Source: Phyllobacterium endophyticum (GTDB lineage: Bacteria > Pseudomonadota > Alphaproteobacteria > Rhizobiales > Rhizobiaceae). Taken from it: a stretch of DNA of 64,000 nucleotides. The DNA lies in NCBI RefSeq assembly GCF_003010935.1, contig NZ_PGGN01000003.1, positions 799,509 through 863,508 of the forward strand, written 5' to 3'. Below are positions 34,608-43,887 of the stretch, one piece after another (position 1 is the stretch's first letter; each line of letters starts with the position of its first letter). A program made the position numbers and the translations under genes. A model generated the notes under the pieces. It was given only the letters and a program-made list of their open reading frames with translations, was not told the DNA's origin and did no database searches.

Positions 34608-37600
34608 TGCAGCGCCTCCGCGACATCGAGATCGACATGGAAGGCATCCTCCATCCGCCGCACCGCCTGGACGCGGGCAAAGACCGACAGATAGCCGGAC
34701 TGCACCGGATTGGTCGCCAGAAAGCTCAGAGCGTCCGCCAGCAGCGGTGAAGCCGCCATTGGGCAGACCAACGTCGCGGCGCCGACGTCGGCGAGACGAT
34801 CGAGGCAAAGATCCTGCCAGCCGTCAGCCTCGAGATTGATGAGCGCAGCATCCTCCGCCAGATAGGTCCGCAACAGCAGCGGATCAGGCAGCGGCAGATC
34901 GGCAAATGGCGAATAGGGCCGAAGGCCCGATTGCCGAATTTGCGCGCCGCGCGGCCAGAGCAGTCCGTAGATCACGCCGAATCGCCACTGATCCGGATTG
35001 ACCGTCGGCGGTTCGATGCCGGCCAGGGCAAGTGCCGCATCAATGTCGTCGGAGCGCGCGAGCCGGTAGGCGAGCACGCGGGCATCCAGTTCGATGCCGA
35101 GACGCGCCTCCTCGGCGTCCCACAACCGCACTGCGTCGAGGAAGAAGGCATCGCTGTCGCCGCTCGAGCCGGGCCGGAGGATGCGGTTGGCGAGCGCGAC
35201 AACGAACGCGTGAAATGTGACGAATCCTTCCTCCGCGAGCGCGTGACGCAACGCGGTGAAACTCGCATGGCTTTCCTCCGCGCCCGAGGCATGCCGGAAC
35301 GCACGCGTTGCGGTCAGCAATGGATCGTCGCTGTCGCCCTCCACGACCGACGCGAGGAAGCGACCGAGTTGATAGTCGCTGAGGGAGAAATCATTGTCGC
35401 GTAGCGTCGCCGTCATCAGGCTGAAGAACCGCCGTGGGTCCTCGACGTATTGACGCTGCGCCTCCTCGATCTGCCCGTTGCCGCCCGGCGCCATCTCACT
35501 GATCCAGATCTCACCACCGGGTGTGCCGGCGAGGACGTCATCTTCTTCCCGAACCCCTGCCGTCACATCGAGGATCAGACTCTCGCCGTCGATCTGCGGG
35601 CATAAGCTTGTGATGGCGCTGAGCGCAGCCGCGCCGACGGTCGAAGCGTATCGCTCGCGCAGCCATGGCTCCCAACCCGCGTCGATAGGCGTCCATAGGA
35701 TCGCAGCCAAATCAAATAGGCTGGCCACCACTTGCCGGTCGGCGAGGAAGCCGGCCAGATCCTGGCGCAGCTTGTCCTGCCGGTTGCCTAGAGCATTGGC
35801 ATCATCGACGATCGCCGACTGAAACAGGATATTGAGCGTCTGATCGAGGCTGAGTTCGGCGTTCCTGTCCGCTAACCGTGCGGCCGCTTCCCTCAACGAG
35901 ATCCCACGCGCCATCGCTTCATTGCTGAGGGCTGCAAGCATTAGATGGGCCAACCACTCTCGCGCGAACGGATTCTCCACCCTTTCGCCAAGCGGCCCGT
36001 GCAATGCCTGATGGTGGAAGCGCGCCGTGCGCATCGCCCGATATCGTGGGTCCGACTCCGCTCCGAGGTTCGACCACAAGGCCTCGGGGAATCGCAGGCG
36101 CATGCACATCGCATCGACAGCAAGACTGAACCCAAGGGCGACCGGTTCACCACCAACTTCGAAGTGGAACTCTTTGGCGAGTGATCCGCCGTCGCGGAAG
36201 CTAATCTCCGCATTGCTCCCAAGCGTCGTCCGGCGGACCTCGATCGGGCTCAGCCCTTCGTGAGAGTAGAACCGCACGTCTTCGATCAGTGGTGTCCAAG
36301 AACTGCCGCGCGGCGGATCGAGCACTAAGCCCTGATCGCGCGCGACAAGCTGACTGCGCCAGCGAAGTCGGGCGTTGGACGTATCGACGACAGTACCGGG
36401 CGGCGGCTGGACTTCGAGAACGCGCGGCCGATAGACGGGGACCAGCCGAACCGAACCGGCGACATTGATGGGCCAATCGCCGAGGCGGTCGAGACGAGCG
36501 AGTGGCTCGAGCGGCACGGCTTGCTCGCGGTTCTGGTCGAGTGCCGGGCATAACCAATGCCGCTCGAACGCGTGGCTGATGCCGTATCGCCGCGACACGC
36601 GGCCGGGGGCGAACTCGCGCAGGGCCTGCACGATCGGCATAGCAGCCCGCTCGGGCGTTGCGCTGCCGGGTTGCGGCAGGACGATATCGACTTCGGGAAG
36701 GTTGAGGTCGCTGAACAGGTTGGCTGGCGCGAATTCGGGTAGAGGCGAGTTGAAGACCTGATGATCCTCACCCGCACGGCCCCTGGCGCGCCAGTTGCTC
36801 TCGAGCCGGCGAAGGGCAGTCGGCAGGACCTGCGTCATCAGCGGCCGGGGGTGATCCCAGAGCAATGGCGTGACCGCGCTTTCTTCGACCTTCAGCGCCG
36901 AGGCGAGATAGGACGCATAGCGGTCGAGTTCGGCGGGGATGCTGAGGATGCGGCGGATAAGGCCGGCGAGCGCTGTCTGCCGCGCCCGCTGGTAATTGTT
37001 GTCAGTACTGCTCGACAGGTCCAGCCACACGCTCCCCTGGGGGGAGGAACCGAGCATCTGGCTCAGATAGTCGAGCGTCGCATAGACCGCCTGAATGCGC
37101 ATCACATAGCGGTTAGCGATCGGCAGCGTACGCAGCGGCAACTCGGGATCGAACAGCAGGTCGTAGCTCTGATATGCGAGACGGTCCCGGCCATAGTCGG
37201 ACAGCACCGCGACGGTCCAAGGCCGCATCTGGCGCGATCGGCCAGCCCGACCTTTGCGCTGGAGAAATTGCGCAACGTCGCGCGGTGCCTTGTGCTGGAT
37301 GACCGCACCGACGCGCGGATCGTTGAATCCAACTTCGAGCGAAGCGGTCGCGACAATGATGTCGAGATTGTTGCCGACACCCGGATCCATCGACATCACG
37401 CGCCCGATCGCCTTGCGATCCTGCGGCTGGAGAGTGTGGCCGATCTCAACCACCGCCTCCCAATCCTGCCCATGCAGCTTGCGGTGCTGGGCCGGCAGCG
37501 GACGGCGCAGCGAAGCCAGGCCGCCGTCCGGCTTGTTCGCCAAGTCGGGCACGCCGCTGCTCCGTCGGCCCTCGGCATCGAGCATGGCGAAATACATGCG

Positions 37601-39157
37601 GTTGGTAACATCGATGTCATCTGTGAACAGGAATACACGTTCCCCGATGATGCCCCGGCTCTTGCGTTCATCCGGCGCGTCGAGAAGCCGGGAAAGGAGC
37701 ATCCCCGTCTGGATCGTCGTCGACAGCAGTGCGGTGCGCGACACGGGATCGCCCCGCAACGCGAGCAGATACTCGGCGCCTTCCGCGATCATGTCACGGT
37801 TGGAAGGGGCGATTTCGGCCGACGCCTGTTCGTACAAGCCGGTCAATTGTGCGAAGAAGCGCGCACCGTCCTTGAGCGTCGCGGACAAGCCCACAAAGCT
37901 AACGTGCCGCCGGAGGAGTCGCCGCCAGCGACGCAAGAGGAAGGCGACTTGAGCACCAGAACTGCCGGCATAGGTATGGACCTCGTCCAGCAGCATCATT
38001 TCCACCGGTCGCTGCGCACGCTCTCCGATTCCGAAGAGATGCCGGAAACGGTCGTCCCCAATGCGCTGGTTGAGCATCTCGGTGGTGGTGAACAGGATGT
38101 CGGGCGCCTCCCTCTGCAACCGGTCGCGGGTGAGAATGATCTCGTCGCTCTCGATGGCGGCGGAACATTCGAGGCATTCGAGCCGCTCGCGCCCCGTGCG
38201 CCGGTCCGCGTCCCGCCACGCCATGTCGCCGTCACAGCCCGTCGAGGGACAACGGAGATACTCGCAGACGAGACCGGCGGAGGTTTGCCGCCAGCCGCTA
38301 CGCGCCTCGGGGGCTTTTTCCGCCGACCGAGGCGTCGGACCGAAGAACGTGCCGATCAGTATCTTCCTGCGCCCGCGCACCGCGAGCAAGGCATCGAGAC
38401 GGCGCGCCTTGCCATAGACTTCGGCGAACTGGTCCTTCAGAAGTTCGTTGCGCGGATAAAGGGCGAGGACCTTGACCCACCGCTCGCCGACGGCATCACG
38501 CTGGATATGCGAGGCGATCCGCGACAGCGCGGGCAGATAGAAGGCCAAGGTCTTGCCGCTACCGGTGCCGGCACTGACCAGCGTGGCTGTCGAGTGAGAG
38601 CCCTCAAAGCTCCCAAGTATCCGCGCAGCGGCCGCGACTTGAAAGCCTGCAAGCGCAAATCTTGGCCCATAGCTATCGACGAGCGCCGAGAGGGCAGCGC
38701 GTGCGGCCCTATCGGGCGTTGCTGACGCGATTGTTGCGAGCGCAGTCGCCGCGTCGATATCGCGCCGCGGATATAGGCGCCGGCGCCAAATAAAGCGGAA
38801 GTCGGCAACGAGGGTCGGAGCGGTCTGCCAGCCGATGGGCCCACGATGTTGCGGAAACAGTTGGCGTAACCGGAACAGTAGACGCACGCCTTCTGCCATC
38901 CGCGACCGATATCGCAAGCCCGATACCTCACCGACATCGAACAGGAGAGCACGATCGATCAGCGCGATAATGACGTGACCTGCATCCGCGAACGAAACCC
39001 CGGCGCCCAATCTCGGATCGTCGAGCAGTGCATCGATAATGCCGTGCAGTTCGCCCGCCGAAACGTGGCCATCGACAAGGCCCCATGTCAGGAGCCGGGC
39101 TTCACGTTGCTCGATCTCATCAAGCGCGGCGAGCATCAAAGGTTCATCGGCTTCCAT
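34604..39157 (-). CDS. dpdJ: DpdJ, giant DEAD/DEAH-box helicase
   Basis: A 1517-residue superfamily 2 helicase-like protein. Walker A is VSAGTGSGKTLAFYLPALSR near residue 200, the DExH box is MLLDEVHTYAGSSG near 388, and the motif VI region QRKGRAGRSRQMRPW contains the arginine finger. Between Walker A and the DExH box is a zinc-ribbon-like insert (four Cys around LRCPSTGCDGD and LECLECSAA). The C-terminal ~700 residues carry no recognised motif. The ATG at 39157 follows GGGGAG and overlaps dpdI by 14 bases; an earlier ATG at 39199 lacks such a site. DpdJ is possibly involved in dpd restriction. It is intact despite its length. Confidence 0.88.
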   Translation of the reverse strand: MEADEPLMLAALDEIEQREARLLTWGLVDGHVSAGELHGIIDALLDDPRLGAGVSFADAGHVIIALIDRALLFDVGEVSGLRYRSRMAEGVRLLFRLRQLFPQHRGPIGWQTAPTLVADFRFIWRRRLYPRRDIDAATALATIASATPDRAARAALSALVDSYGPRFALAGFQVAAAARILGSFEGSHSTATLVSAGTGSGKTLAFYLPALSRIASHIQRDAVGERWVKVLALYPRNELLKDQFAEVYGKARRLDALLAVRGRRKILIGTFFGPTPRSAEKAPEARSGWRQTSAGLVCEYLRCPSTGCDGDMAWRDADRRTGRERLECLECSAAIESDEIILTRDRLQREAPDILFTTTEMLNQRIGDDRFRHLFGIGERAQRPVEMMLLDEVHTYAGSSGAQVAFLLRRWRRLLRRHVSFVGLSATLKDGARFFAQLTGLYEQASAEIAPSNRDMIAEGAEYLLALRGDPVSRTALLSTTIQTGMLLSRLLDAPDERKSRGIIGERVFLFTDDIDVTNRMYFAMLDAEGRRSSGVPDLANKPDGGLASLRRPLPAQHRKLHGQDWEAVVEIGHTLQPQDRKAIGRVMSMDPGVGNNLDIIVATASLEVGFNDPRVGAVIQHKAPRDVAQFLQRKGRAGRSRQMRPWTVAVLSDYGRDRLAYQSYDLLFDPELPLRTLPIANRYVMRIQAVYATLDYLSQMLGSSPQGSVWLDLSSSTDNNYQRARQTALAGLIRRILSIPAELDRYASYLASALKVEESAVTPLLWDHPRPLMTQVLPTALRRLESNWRARGRAGEDHQVFNSPLPEFAPANLFSDLNLPEVDIVLPQPGSATPERAAMPIVQALREFAPGRVSRRYGISHAFERHWLCPALDQNREQAVPLEPLARLDRLGDWPINVAGSVRLVPVYRPRVLEVQPPPGTVVDTSNARLRWRSQLVARDQGLVLDPPRGSSWTPLIEDVRFYSHEGLSPIEVRRTTLGSNAEISFRDGGSLAKEFHFEVGGEPVALGFSLAVDAMCMRLRFPEALWSNLGAESDPRYRAMRTARFHHQALHGPLGERVENPFAREWLAHLMLAALSNEAMARGISLREAAARLADRNAELSLDQTLNILFQSAIVDDANALGNRQDKLRQDLAGFLADRQVVASLFDLAAILWTPIDAGWEPWLRERYASTVGAAALSAITSLCPQIDGESLILDVTAGVREEDDVLAGTPGGEIWISEMAPGGNGQIEEAQRQYVEDPRRFFSLMTATLRDNDFSLSDYQLGRFLASVVEGDSDDPLLTATRAFRHASGAEESHASFTALRHALAEEGFVTFHAFVVALANRILRPGSSGDSDAFFLDAVRLWDAEEARLGIELDARVLAYRLARSDDIDAALALAGIEPPTVNPDQWRFGVIYGLLWPRGAQIRQSGLRPYSPFADLPLPDPLLLRTYLAEDAALINLEADGWQDLCLDRLADVGAATLVCPMAASPLLADALSFLATNPVQSGYLSVFARVQAVRRMEDAFHVDLDVAEALQ

Positions 39158-39878
39158 CGGCACTCCCCGGCACGATCCGGTAATTGTCAAACGCATCATT
39201 CTCGTTGAGCCATTTGAGGACCGCTTCGGTCAGTAGGTCGAGCTTCGCTCCCCCGCTCTGGATGGCTTCGAGGAAGCGCTTCACGTCGACCGGCACGTTG
39301 AAGTCGAATTCCTTCGCCGTCTCGGTAAGCCGTGCCGCCAGTGCCTTCACGCGTTCGATCGCTGCGTGGTCCGCGGGGAACTTGTCGAACTCGGCTCGGA
39401 ACGCTTGGTGGAGTTGTTCATAGGTCTTAAATGCGGCATTATTCGCCGGCGTGAAGGCAATGCGGCCTTTCACCAACGCTGGCGCCTCGCCGGTGAACAG
39501 GGTTTGCCGATATCCTTTCCATGCACGCACGACGGAGGCGGAGACGTCCGTGGAGGCCGTCTTTATCTCCTTGAGGAGATTGGCCCAACCAGTACCCTTC
39601 TTGAGTGCGGCTGCCTTTCGCTCCGCCGAAAAGCGATCGAGCAGTGTCGCGGCCCGTTTACGTGCCGTCTCGAGCGAGGGTGGTTCGGGCGTTTCGATTT
39701 CCGAACCCAGCAGCAGCGCACGCTGGTCGAGGGCACGGCTGAGTTCGACCGCGGGCGGCGCGAGGTCGGAGCGCAGGTCCTCGAGCAACCCTGTTTCCTC
39801 GACATTCGCACCAAGCAGGTCGAGCGCAACCAACCGTTCGCGAAGCGCCTTGGTGCGAGCAGGAAGGGAGGTGCTCAT
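39144..39878 (-). CDS. dpdI: DpdI, dpd restriction component
   Basis: A 244-residue, strongly helical soluble protein (LRERLVALDLLGANVEETGL; ALKKGTGWANLLKEIKTAST; VKALAARLTETAKEF). No catalytic motif is visible. The start overlaps the dpdH stop (ATGA) and the stop overlaps dpdJ, so it is translated in step with both. In the Salmonella cluster dpdI is one of the genes required for the restriction-like phenotype. Its helical make-up suits an adaptor between the ATPase DpdH and the helicase DpdJ, which is inference. The name is given from its place between dpdH and dpdJ. Confidence 0.78.
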   Translation of the reverse strand: MSTSLPARTKALRERLVALDLLGANVEETGLLEDLRSDLAPPAVELSRALDQRALLLGSEIETPEPPSLETARKRAATLLDRFSAERKAAALKKGTGWANLLKEIKTASTDVSASVVRAWKGYRQTLFTGEAPALVKGRIAFTPANNAAFKTYEQLHQAFRAEFDKFPADHAAIERVKALAARLTETAKEFDFNVPVDVKRFLEAIQSGGAKLDLLTEAVLKWLNENDAFDNYRIVPGSADGSR

Positions 39879-42800
39879 TCTGCGGCCTCCGCAGCCACGT
39901 GTGACGTTCCACTCACGCCTTCGAGCAGGCTAGTGATCTCCGCCGCAACAGCGTTAGGATCTGACTGGCCCCGAACCGCCTCCTGCTGAGTGACGCGCGG
40001 CTCAGCTTGCGACACAATCTGGGTGGCGAGAGTCAGGAACGACATGGTCCGCTGGATCAATCCGAGATCGAGCGACCCAAGCGCGTTGAGCAACTTGGGG
40101 ATTTGTTCGCGGTCAGCTTCATCGACGATCATCGCCGTCTTTTCCACTAAGTCAACGAAGCGGCTGGTCTGGAACTCTGTTAGGCGAATTTCGAACTCGC
40201 TGTTCTTGATCGTGACATTGTCGGGCCAGCAGTTGGTCTTCTGCAGCAGTGGGATAATTTCGCGCAGATCCGCAACGAAAGTGCCTTTGTCGAAGCTTTC
40301 GTCGACATAATCGGCGGTCTCGATGCGAAATGCACGGAGCTTGGCTATGACCGACTGCAGCTTTCCCCAGATGCGCGCGTCGGTCATGGTCGGAATAAAG
40401 GTCCGAGCCTCGTCCGGCAGCCCGTCTGGAAGCGGCCCAGTTGGCGGATCCCCGGCAAGCACATCGAGCAGCCTAGGGCTGTCGACCGCGAAGGGCTTAC
40501 TTCCGGTGCCCTGGAAGCTGGCGCTGCGATCGAGCAGCAGTTGTTGCAGGATCGTGCGCGTACTTCGGCCGTTAACCGACCCCGTCGCCTGGGCGCGAAG
40601 TTGATCCCAGCCTTCTTCGAAAGCGTGCGTCTCCACCTGCGGCGGCGGCGAGAAGAGGCCGCGCAGAAGTGGTTCGGCACTAGCCGGCCGAACCGGAGGG
40701 GAAAGGCCGACAATGCGTGATTGATTGAGCAGGGCTCGGCCGATCACCGCGGTCTGCGCATTTGCTTCCGCGACGAGCATCGGAACCAACTGCGCGACCA
40801 AACGATCGATGATCGCGGCGCTCGCGACGTAGTCAATATCTGCCTCGGGATAATCCCAGCGATAACCGTTGAACCCGAACCGCAGCGCGCCGAGAAACCC
40901 TTCGCGCAATGTCCCTTCCAAGTCGTCATGGTTATCGCAAACGACAAGAATACGACCGCCGATCGGATTGTTTCGAGCCCCGGCGATAGCGAGCCATGTG
41001 GCCTTGATTTCCTGATCTGGAATGCGAAGTGCGGGCCAATTGATTGCGCCCTTCAGCATCGCCGCCAGGGCGCTTCGAAGTTCACGCGCGTCAGCCTGAA
41101 CCAACTCGGTGCCAGACGCCCAAGCATCCAGCTTCTTCGACCATGCCGCGGCACGCGGATCCTGCTCGGCTCCTGCTGGAGGCGGCGCGGAGGGCGGAGT
41201 TTCTATGGGAGCCGCGCCTGCCGTTGAGGTAGGCAGAGCATGTGAAGGTACAAACACCACGCTAGCGAGTTCGGCTGGCGTCGGCAGCGCGAAGGTGGAA
41301 AAGATCGCCGGGGGCACATGGGCAAGCGCGGCCTGATCTGCCGCATTGCCGCCCCATACCGCCAGCGCCGAGCCCAAGCGCCGCTTGACGGGTTCGGGTT
41401 GGCTTGCTTGCCGGACCAGCCCAGCGAGATATGCGTTCGGGCGCAGCCCGTGGAATTCGGGCGGGGGGAAATTCCCGCTGAGAAAATTCCCCCGCATAAG
41501 CAGCGGACGGCGGAGGATCTCGTTGATTACCCGGCGCGGGTTAAAGATGAGCCGGTCAGCCTCGGTCAGATGTCGGTGGACGAGTTGCTCGATTGCCAGA
41601 TGGTTGTATGGAAATAGCGCGTGGCCGCGTGCCGAGTATCCGAAGGCGGTCAGCGCCTCAGCCTCCTCGTCGCTCTGCTCCTCGTCCCGCCAGGGCGGCA
41701 ACCAGCCGGTGAGCCCGTCGTCGGCACCGCGGCGGTTGAAGCGTTTGCGCAGGCCGTCTTCACCCCAACGGCCCGCATTCAAATACGCGCCGACCATCTC
41801 GGTAACGGCGCGCTTGATCTCCTGGTCGCTCTGCTCACGGTGGCCGATCACCCAAACGCGCTGCGCGCGCGTCAGGATCGTGTCGCGCGAGGCAAGATAA
41901 CCGTCGGTGAGCGCGAGCGCCGTACGCATGGTGGCGCGCACCTTCTTCCCATCATGAGTGCCTTCCTGCACGCATACCTTGAGTAGCACATCCTGAATGC
42001 CCGACAGCGCGGCAAAATCCTCGACGAGCAGGACTAGGTCTTTATCGTCCTTTAGCAGGATTTCACGGATGCCGAGAATGATGTCCTGCAAGGTAATGCC
42101 GCCCGTGCTCTGCTCAAGCTGGAAGACATTTCCAATCGCCGTGTCGACAATTGTGTTGAGAAGGTCGGCCGCGGCCTGACGGCGGCGGACATCCTGAACA
42201 GCGAGTTGAGTCTGATAATAGGTCTTTACCGGCAGTGCCGCTTCATTGAGATCGATCTCGTCGGGGAGGAGGAAATCTTCGGCGAAAAATTGTGACTGAG
42301 TTTCGTCTCCCTCCGCACCGTCTTCCCGGCCTCGCAGCGCGCGAGCGACCACCCTGGCCAACACGGTGTCATCGAAATAGTCCCTGAGCGCCGCGTCGCT
42401 GAACAATTTCGGCAAGTCTCTTGCGTGACCGATCATGACCGATAGCTCGGCGCGTCGTTCTTTGTGCTCGCGTGCCTCCACAATCAGTGCGTCCGCTCGG
42501 CTCGCCAGCGCATTCTCGATCTGTGCGCGGAACAGCACCACTGCCTTGCGCTTATCGACCTCCGCAACCGCGCGCGTTAGCTCCGATCGCGACGCCTCGA
42601 AACGCGGATCGCCTTCCAGCGGCTCGAGAATGAGTTCGACAACGCGTCGGAGACTTGCACTCTTTGGAATACGGATAATGTGGAGGCGATCCCGCTTGGG
42701 CGAGCGCTGTAGCTGCGCGTCGAGCCAGCGGATGATGTGTGACTTGCCGACGCCGGAGGGTCCGGTGATCGGAAACAGTAGATATCCGCCCGGCACGTCG

Positions 42801-42985
42801 TTGGAAAGAAAAGCATCGAGCAGTTCCTGCTCGCTTGCCGAAGCCTCGATGTTCGTACCGGCATTGCGAGTCGTGAGCGGAGTCGGCTGATGAACTGCCA
42901 GCAAGACCGACACGTCCGCGGTCTCAGCTTCGTTCTTGATGCACGCGTTGACCTCCTCGGTCTCAGGCCAATATCTCTCGAGCAT
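39875..42985 (-). CDS. dpdH: DpdH, large P-loop ATPase
   Basis: A 1036-residue protein with a STAND/AAA-like P-loop domain: Walker A FPITGPSGVGKSHIIRWL near residues 72-89 and Walker B LVLLVEDFAALSG near residue 318. The region IQDVLLKVCVQEGTHDGKKV follows, and the rest is helical with a proline-rich stretch (IETPPSAPPPAGAEQ) near residue 600 that may act as a linker. Its start overlaps the dpdG stop by one base. The layout suggests an ATP-driven sensor or loader for the restriction complex, but the role is not established. The symbol follows synteny with the dpd cluster. Confidence 0.82.
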   Translation of the reverse strand: MLERYWPETEEVNACIKNEAETADVSVLLAVHQPTPLTTRNAGTNIEASASEQELLDAFLSNDVPGGYLLFPITGPSGVGKSHIIRWLDAQLQRSPKRDRLHIIRIPKSASLRRVVELILEPLEGDPRFEASRSELTRAVAEVDKRKAVVLFRAQIENALASRADALIVEAREHKERRAELSVMIGHARDLPKLFSDAALRDYFDDTVLARVVARALRGREDGAEGDETQSQFFAEDFLLPDEIDLNEAALPVKTYYQTQLAVQDVRRRQAAADLLNTIVDTAIGNVFQLEQSTGGITLQDIILGIREILLKDDKDLVLLVEDFAALSGIQDVLLKVCVQEGTHDGKKVRATMRTALALTDGYLASRDTILTRAQRVWVIGHREQSDQEIKRAVTEMVGAYLNAGRWGEDGLRKRFNRRGADDGLTGWLPPWRDEEQSDEEAEALTAFGYSARGHALFPYNHLAIEQLVHRHLTEADRLIFNPRRVINEILRRPLLMRGNFLSGNFPPPEFHGLRPNAYLAGLVRQASQPEPVKRRLGSALAVWGGNAADQAALAHVPPAIFSTFALPTPAELASVVFVPSHALPTSTAGAAPIETPPSAPPPAGAEQDPRAAAWSKKLDAWASGTELVQADARELRSALAAMLKGAINWPALRIPDQEIKATWLAIAGARNNPIGGRILVVCDNHDDLEGTLREGFLGALRFGFNGYRWDYPEADIDYVASAAIIDRLVAQLVPMLVAEANAQTAVIGRALLNQSRIVGLSPPVRPASAEPLLRGLFSPPPQVETHAFEEGWDQLRAQATGSVNGRSTRTILQQLLLDRSASFQGTGSKPFAVDSPRLLDVLAGDPPTGPLPDGLPDEARTFIPTMTDARIWGKLQSVIAKLRAFRIETADYVDESFDKGTFVADLREIIPLLQKTNCWPDNVTIKNSEFEIRLTEFQTSRFVDLVEKTAMIVDEADREQIPKLLNALGSLDLGLIQRTMSFLTLATQIVSQAEPRVTQQEAVRGQSDPNAVAAEITSLLEGVSGTSHVAAEAAE

Positions 42986-43887
42986 CAGCGCGCCTTTCCT
43001 GTTTGCGCCAGGGCTACATGGGATACGTCCCGCCAGGTGCGGGCATTGCTGCCGGTGAGCGTCACAACCCCTTCAGGGTCGCTTCGGTTTGAGAGCGCGA
43101 TGGACCCCTCATGATCGAGGCGTTGGATCGCCCGGGATAAGGACGAGGAGACGAGGCCAGCACGGAGCTTAGGCCGAGCGCTTTCCTTCAACGCGCCCTC
43201 GACCTGGACCCGATAGGCCCCACCGTCGAGGACCGGAAGCACAGCGGCAGCCCGCTCCATAAAAGCTGGAGCGGACAATTCTGGGTTCGAACCGAATATC
43301 TCGGGGAGAGTCTCGCGCAAAGCCTGCGTTGGATCCACGACCCACTGCACGCCGTCGCGGGCGAACCCCAGATAGAGCATCCAGGTTTTGAGGCCGTTCC
43401 AGCGCGTATTGTTCTGGGCAATCTTCTGCGCGCCGCTGTCGAGCAGCTGCCGCCCCTCTAGGTCAGCCAGACGTTCTGAATTGGCGTCGAGCGTATATAT
43501 GTCCTGGGCGAGCATCCACGCCACGCCGCGCGACAGGTCCGCGCTCTTGGCTTCCTCACTCTCCCAAAAACGCGCATTGTTTGCCGACTGCAGCGCCACT
43601 GTGCGCGCCACTTTCGGAAGGCGATTTTCCGCTCCCTCGGCGTTCTTGCCAAGCGCAGAACGGTACGGCTCAGCAATGATAACCAACCCGTTTTCCTCGC
43701 CAAACAGGCCAAGCTCGGTCCAGCGGTTCAGCGTCCTTGTCAACTGGCTGGTGTCGAAAGCGTCAGCGGCGGCGCCACATGCAAGGAGTAGATCCTCGCG
43801 ACCCTTTGGCCCAAAGCGAACGAGCGCACGAACCAGCACGATCAGCACATTGAACAGCCCGTCGCTGGTTTGGTTGAGGACACTCAC
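42985..43887 (-). CDS. dpdG: DpdG, dpd restriction component
   Basis: A 300-residue protein with no recognised motif. It begins at a GTG (43887) whose codon overlaps the dpdF stop (GTGA), which is why this start is preferred over an ATG at 43965 inside dpdF. The middle (EEAKSADLSRGVAWMLAQDI) and the end, with winged-helix-like segments (RPKLRAGLVSSSLSRAIQRL, HEGSIAL), suggest a DNA-binding fold, but this is tentative. dpdG is among the genes reported to be involved in the restriction phenotype. It precedes dpdH without a gap. Confidence 0.78.
   Translation of the reverse strand: MSVLNQTSDGLFNVLIVLVRALVRFGPKGREDLLLACGAAADAFDTSQLTRTLNRWTELGLFGEENGLVIIAEPYRSALGKNAEGAENRLPKVARTVALQSANNARFWESEEAKSADLSRGVAWMLAQDIYTLDANSERLADLEGRQLLDSGAQKIAQNNTRWNGLKTWMLYLGFARDGVQWVVDPTQALRETLPEIFGSNPELSAPAFMERAAAVLPVLDGGAYRVQVEGALKESARPKLRAGLVSSSLSRAIQRLDHEGSIALSNRSDPEGVVTLTGSNARTWRDVSHVALAQTGKAR

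Noticed and set aside
34608..34808. N-terminal extension of DpdK
   Set aside because: The extension is antisense-like Arg/Gly-rich sequence within dpdJ; the ATGA overlap at 34607 gives a PLD protein of sensible size.
36761..38725. Long plus-strand open frame (654 codons) antisense to dpdJ
   Set aside because: It lies wholly inside dpdJ, whose frame carries the helicase motifs; the antisense product is rich in Arg/Ala/His with no domain. GC-rich codon bias keeps this frame open.
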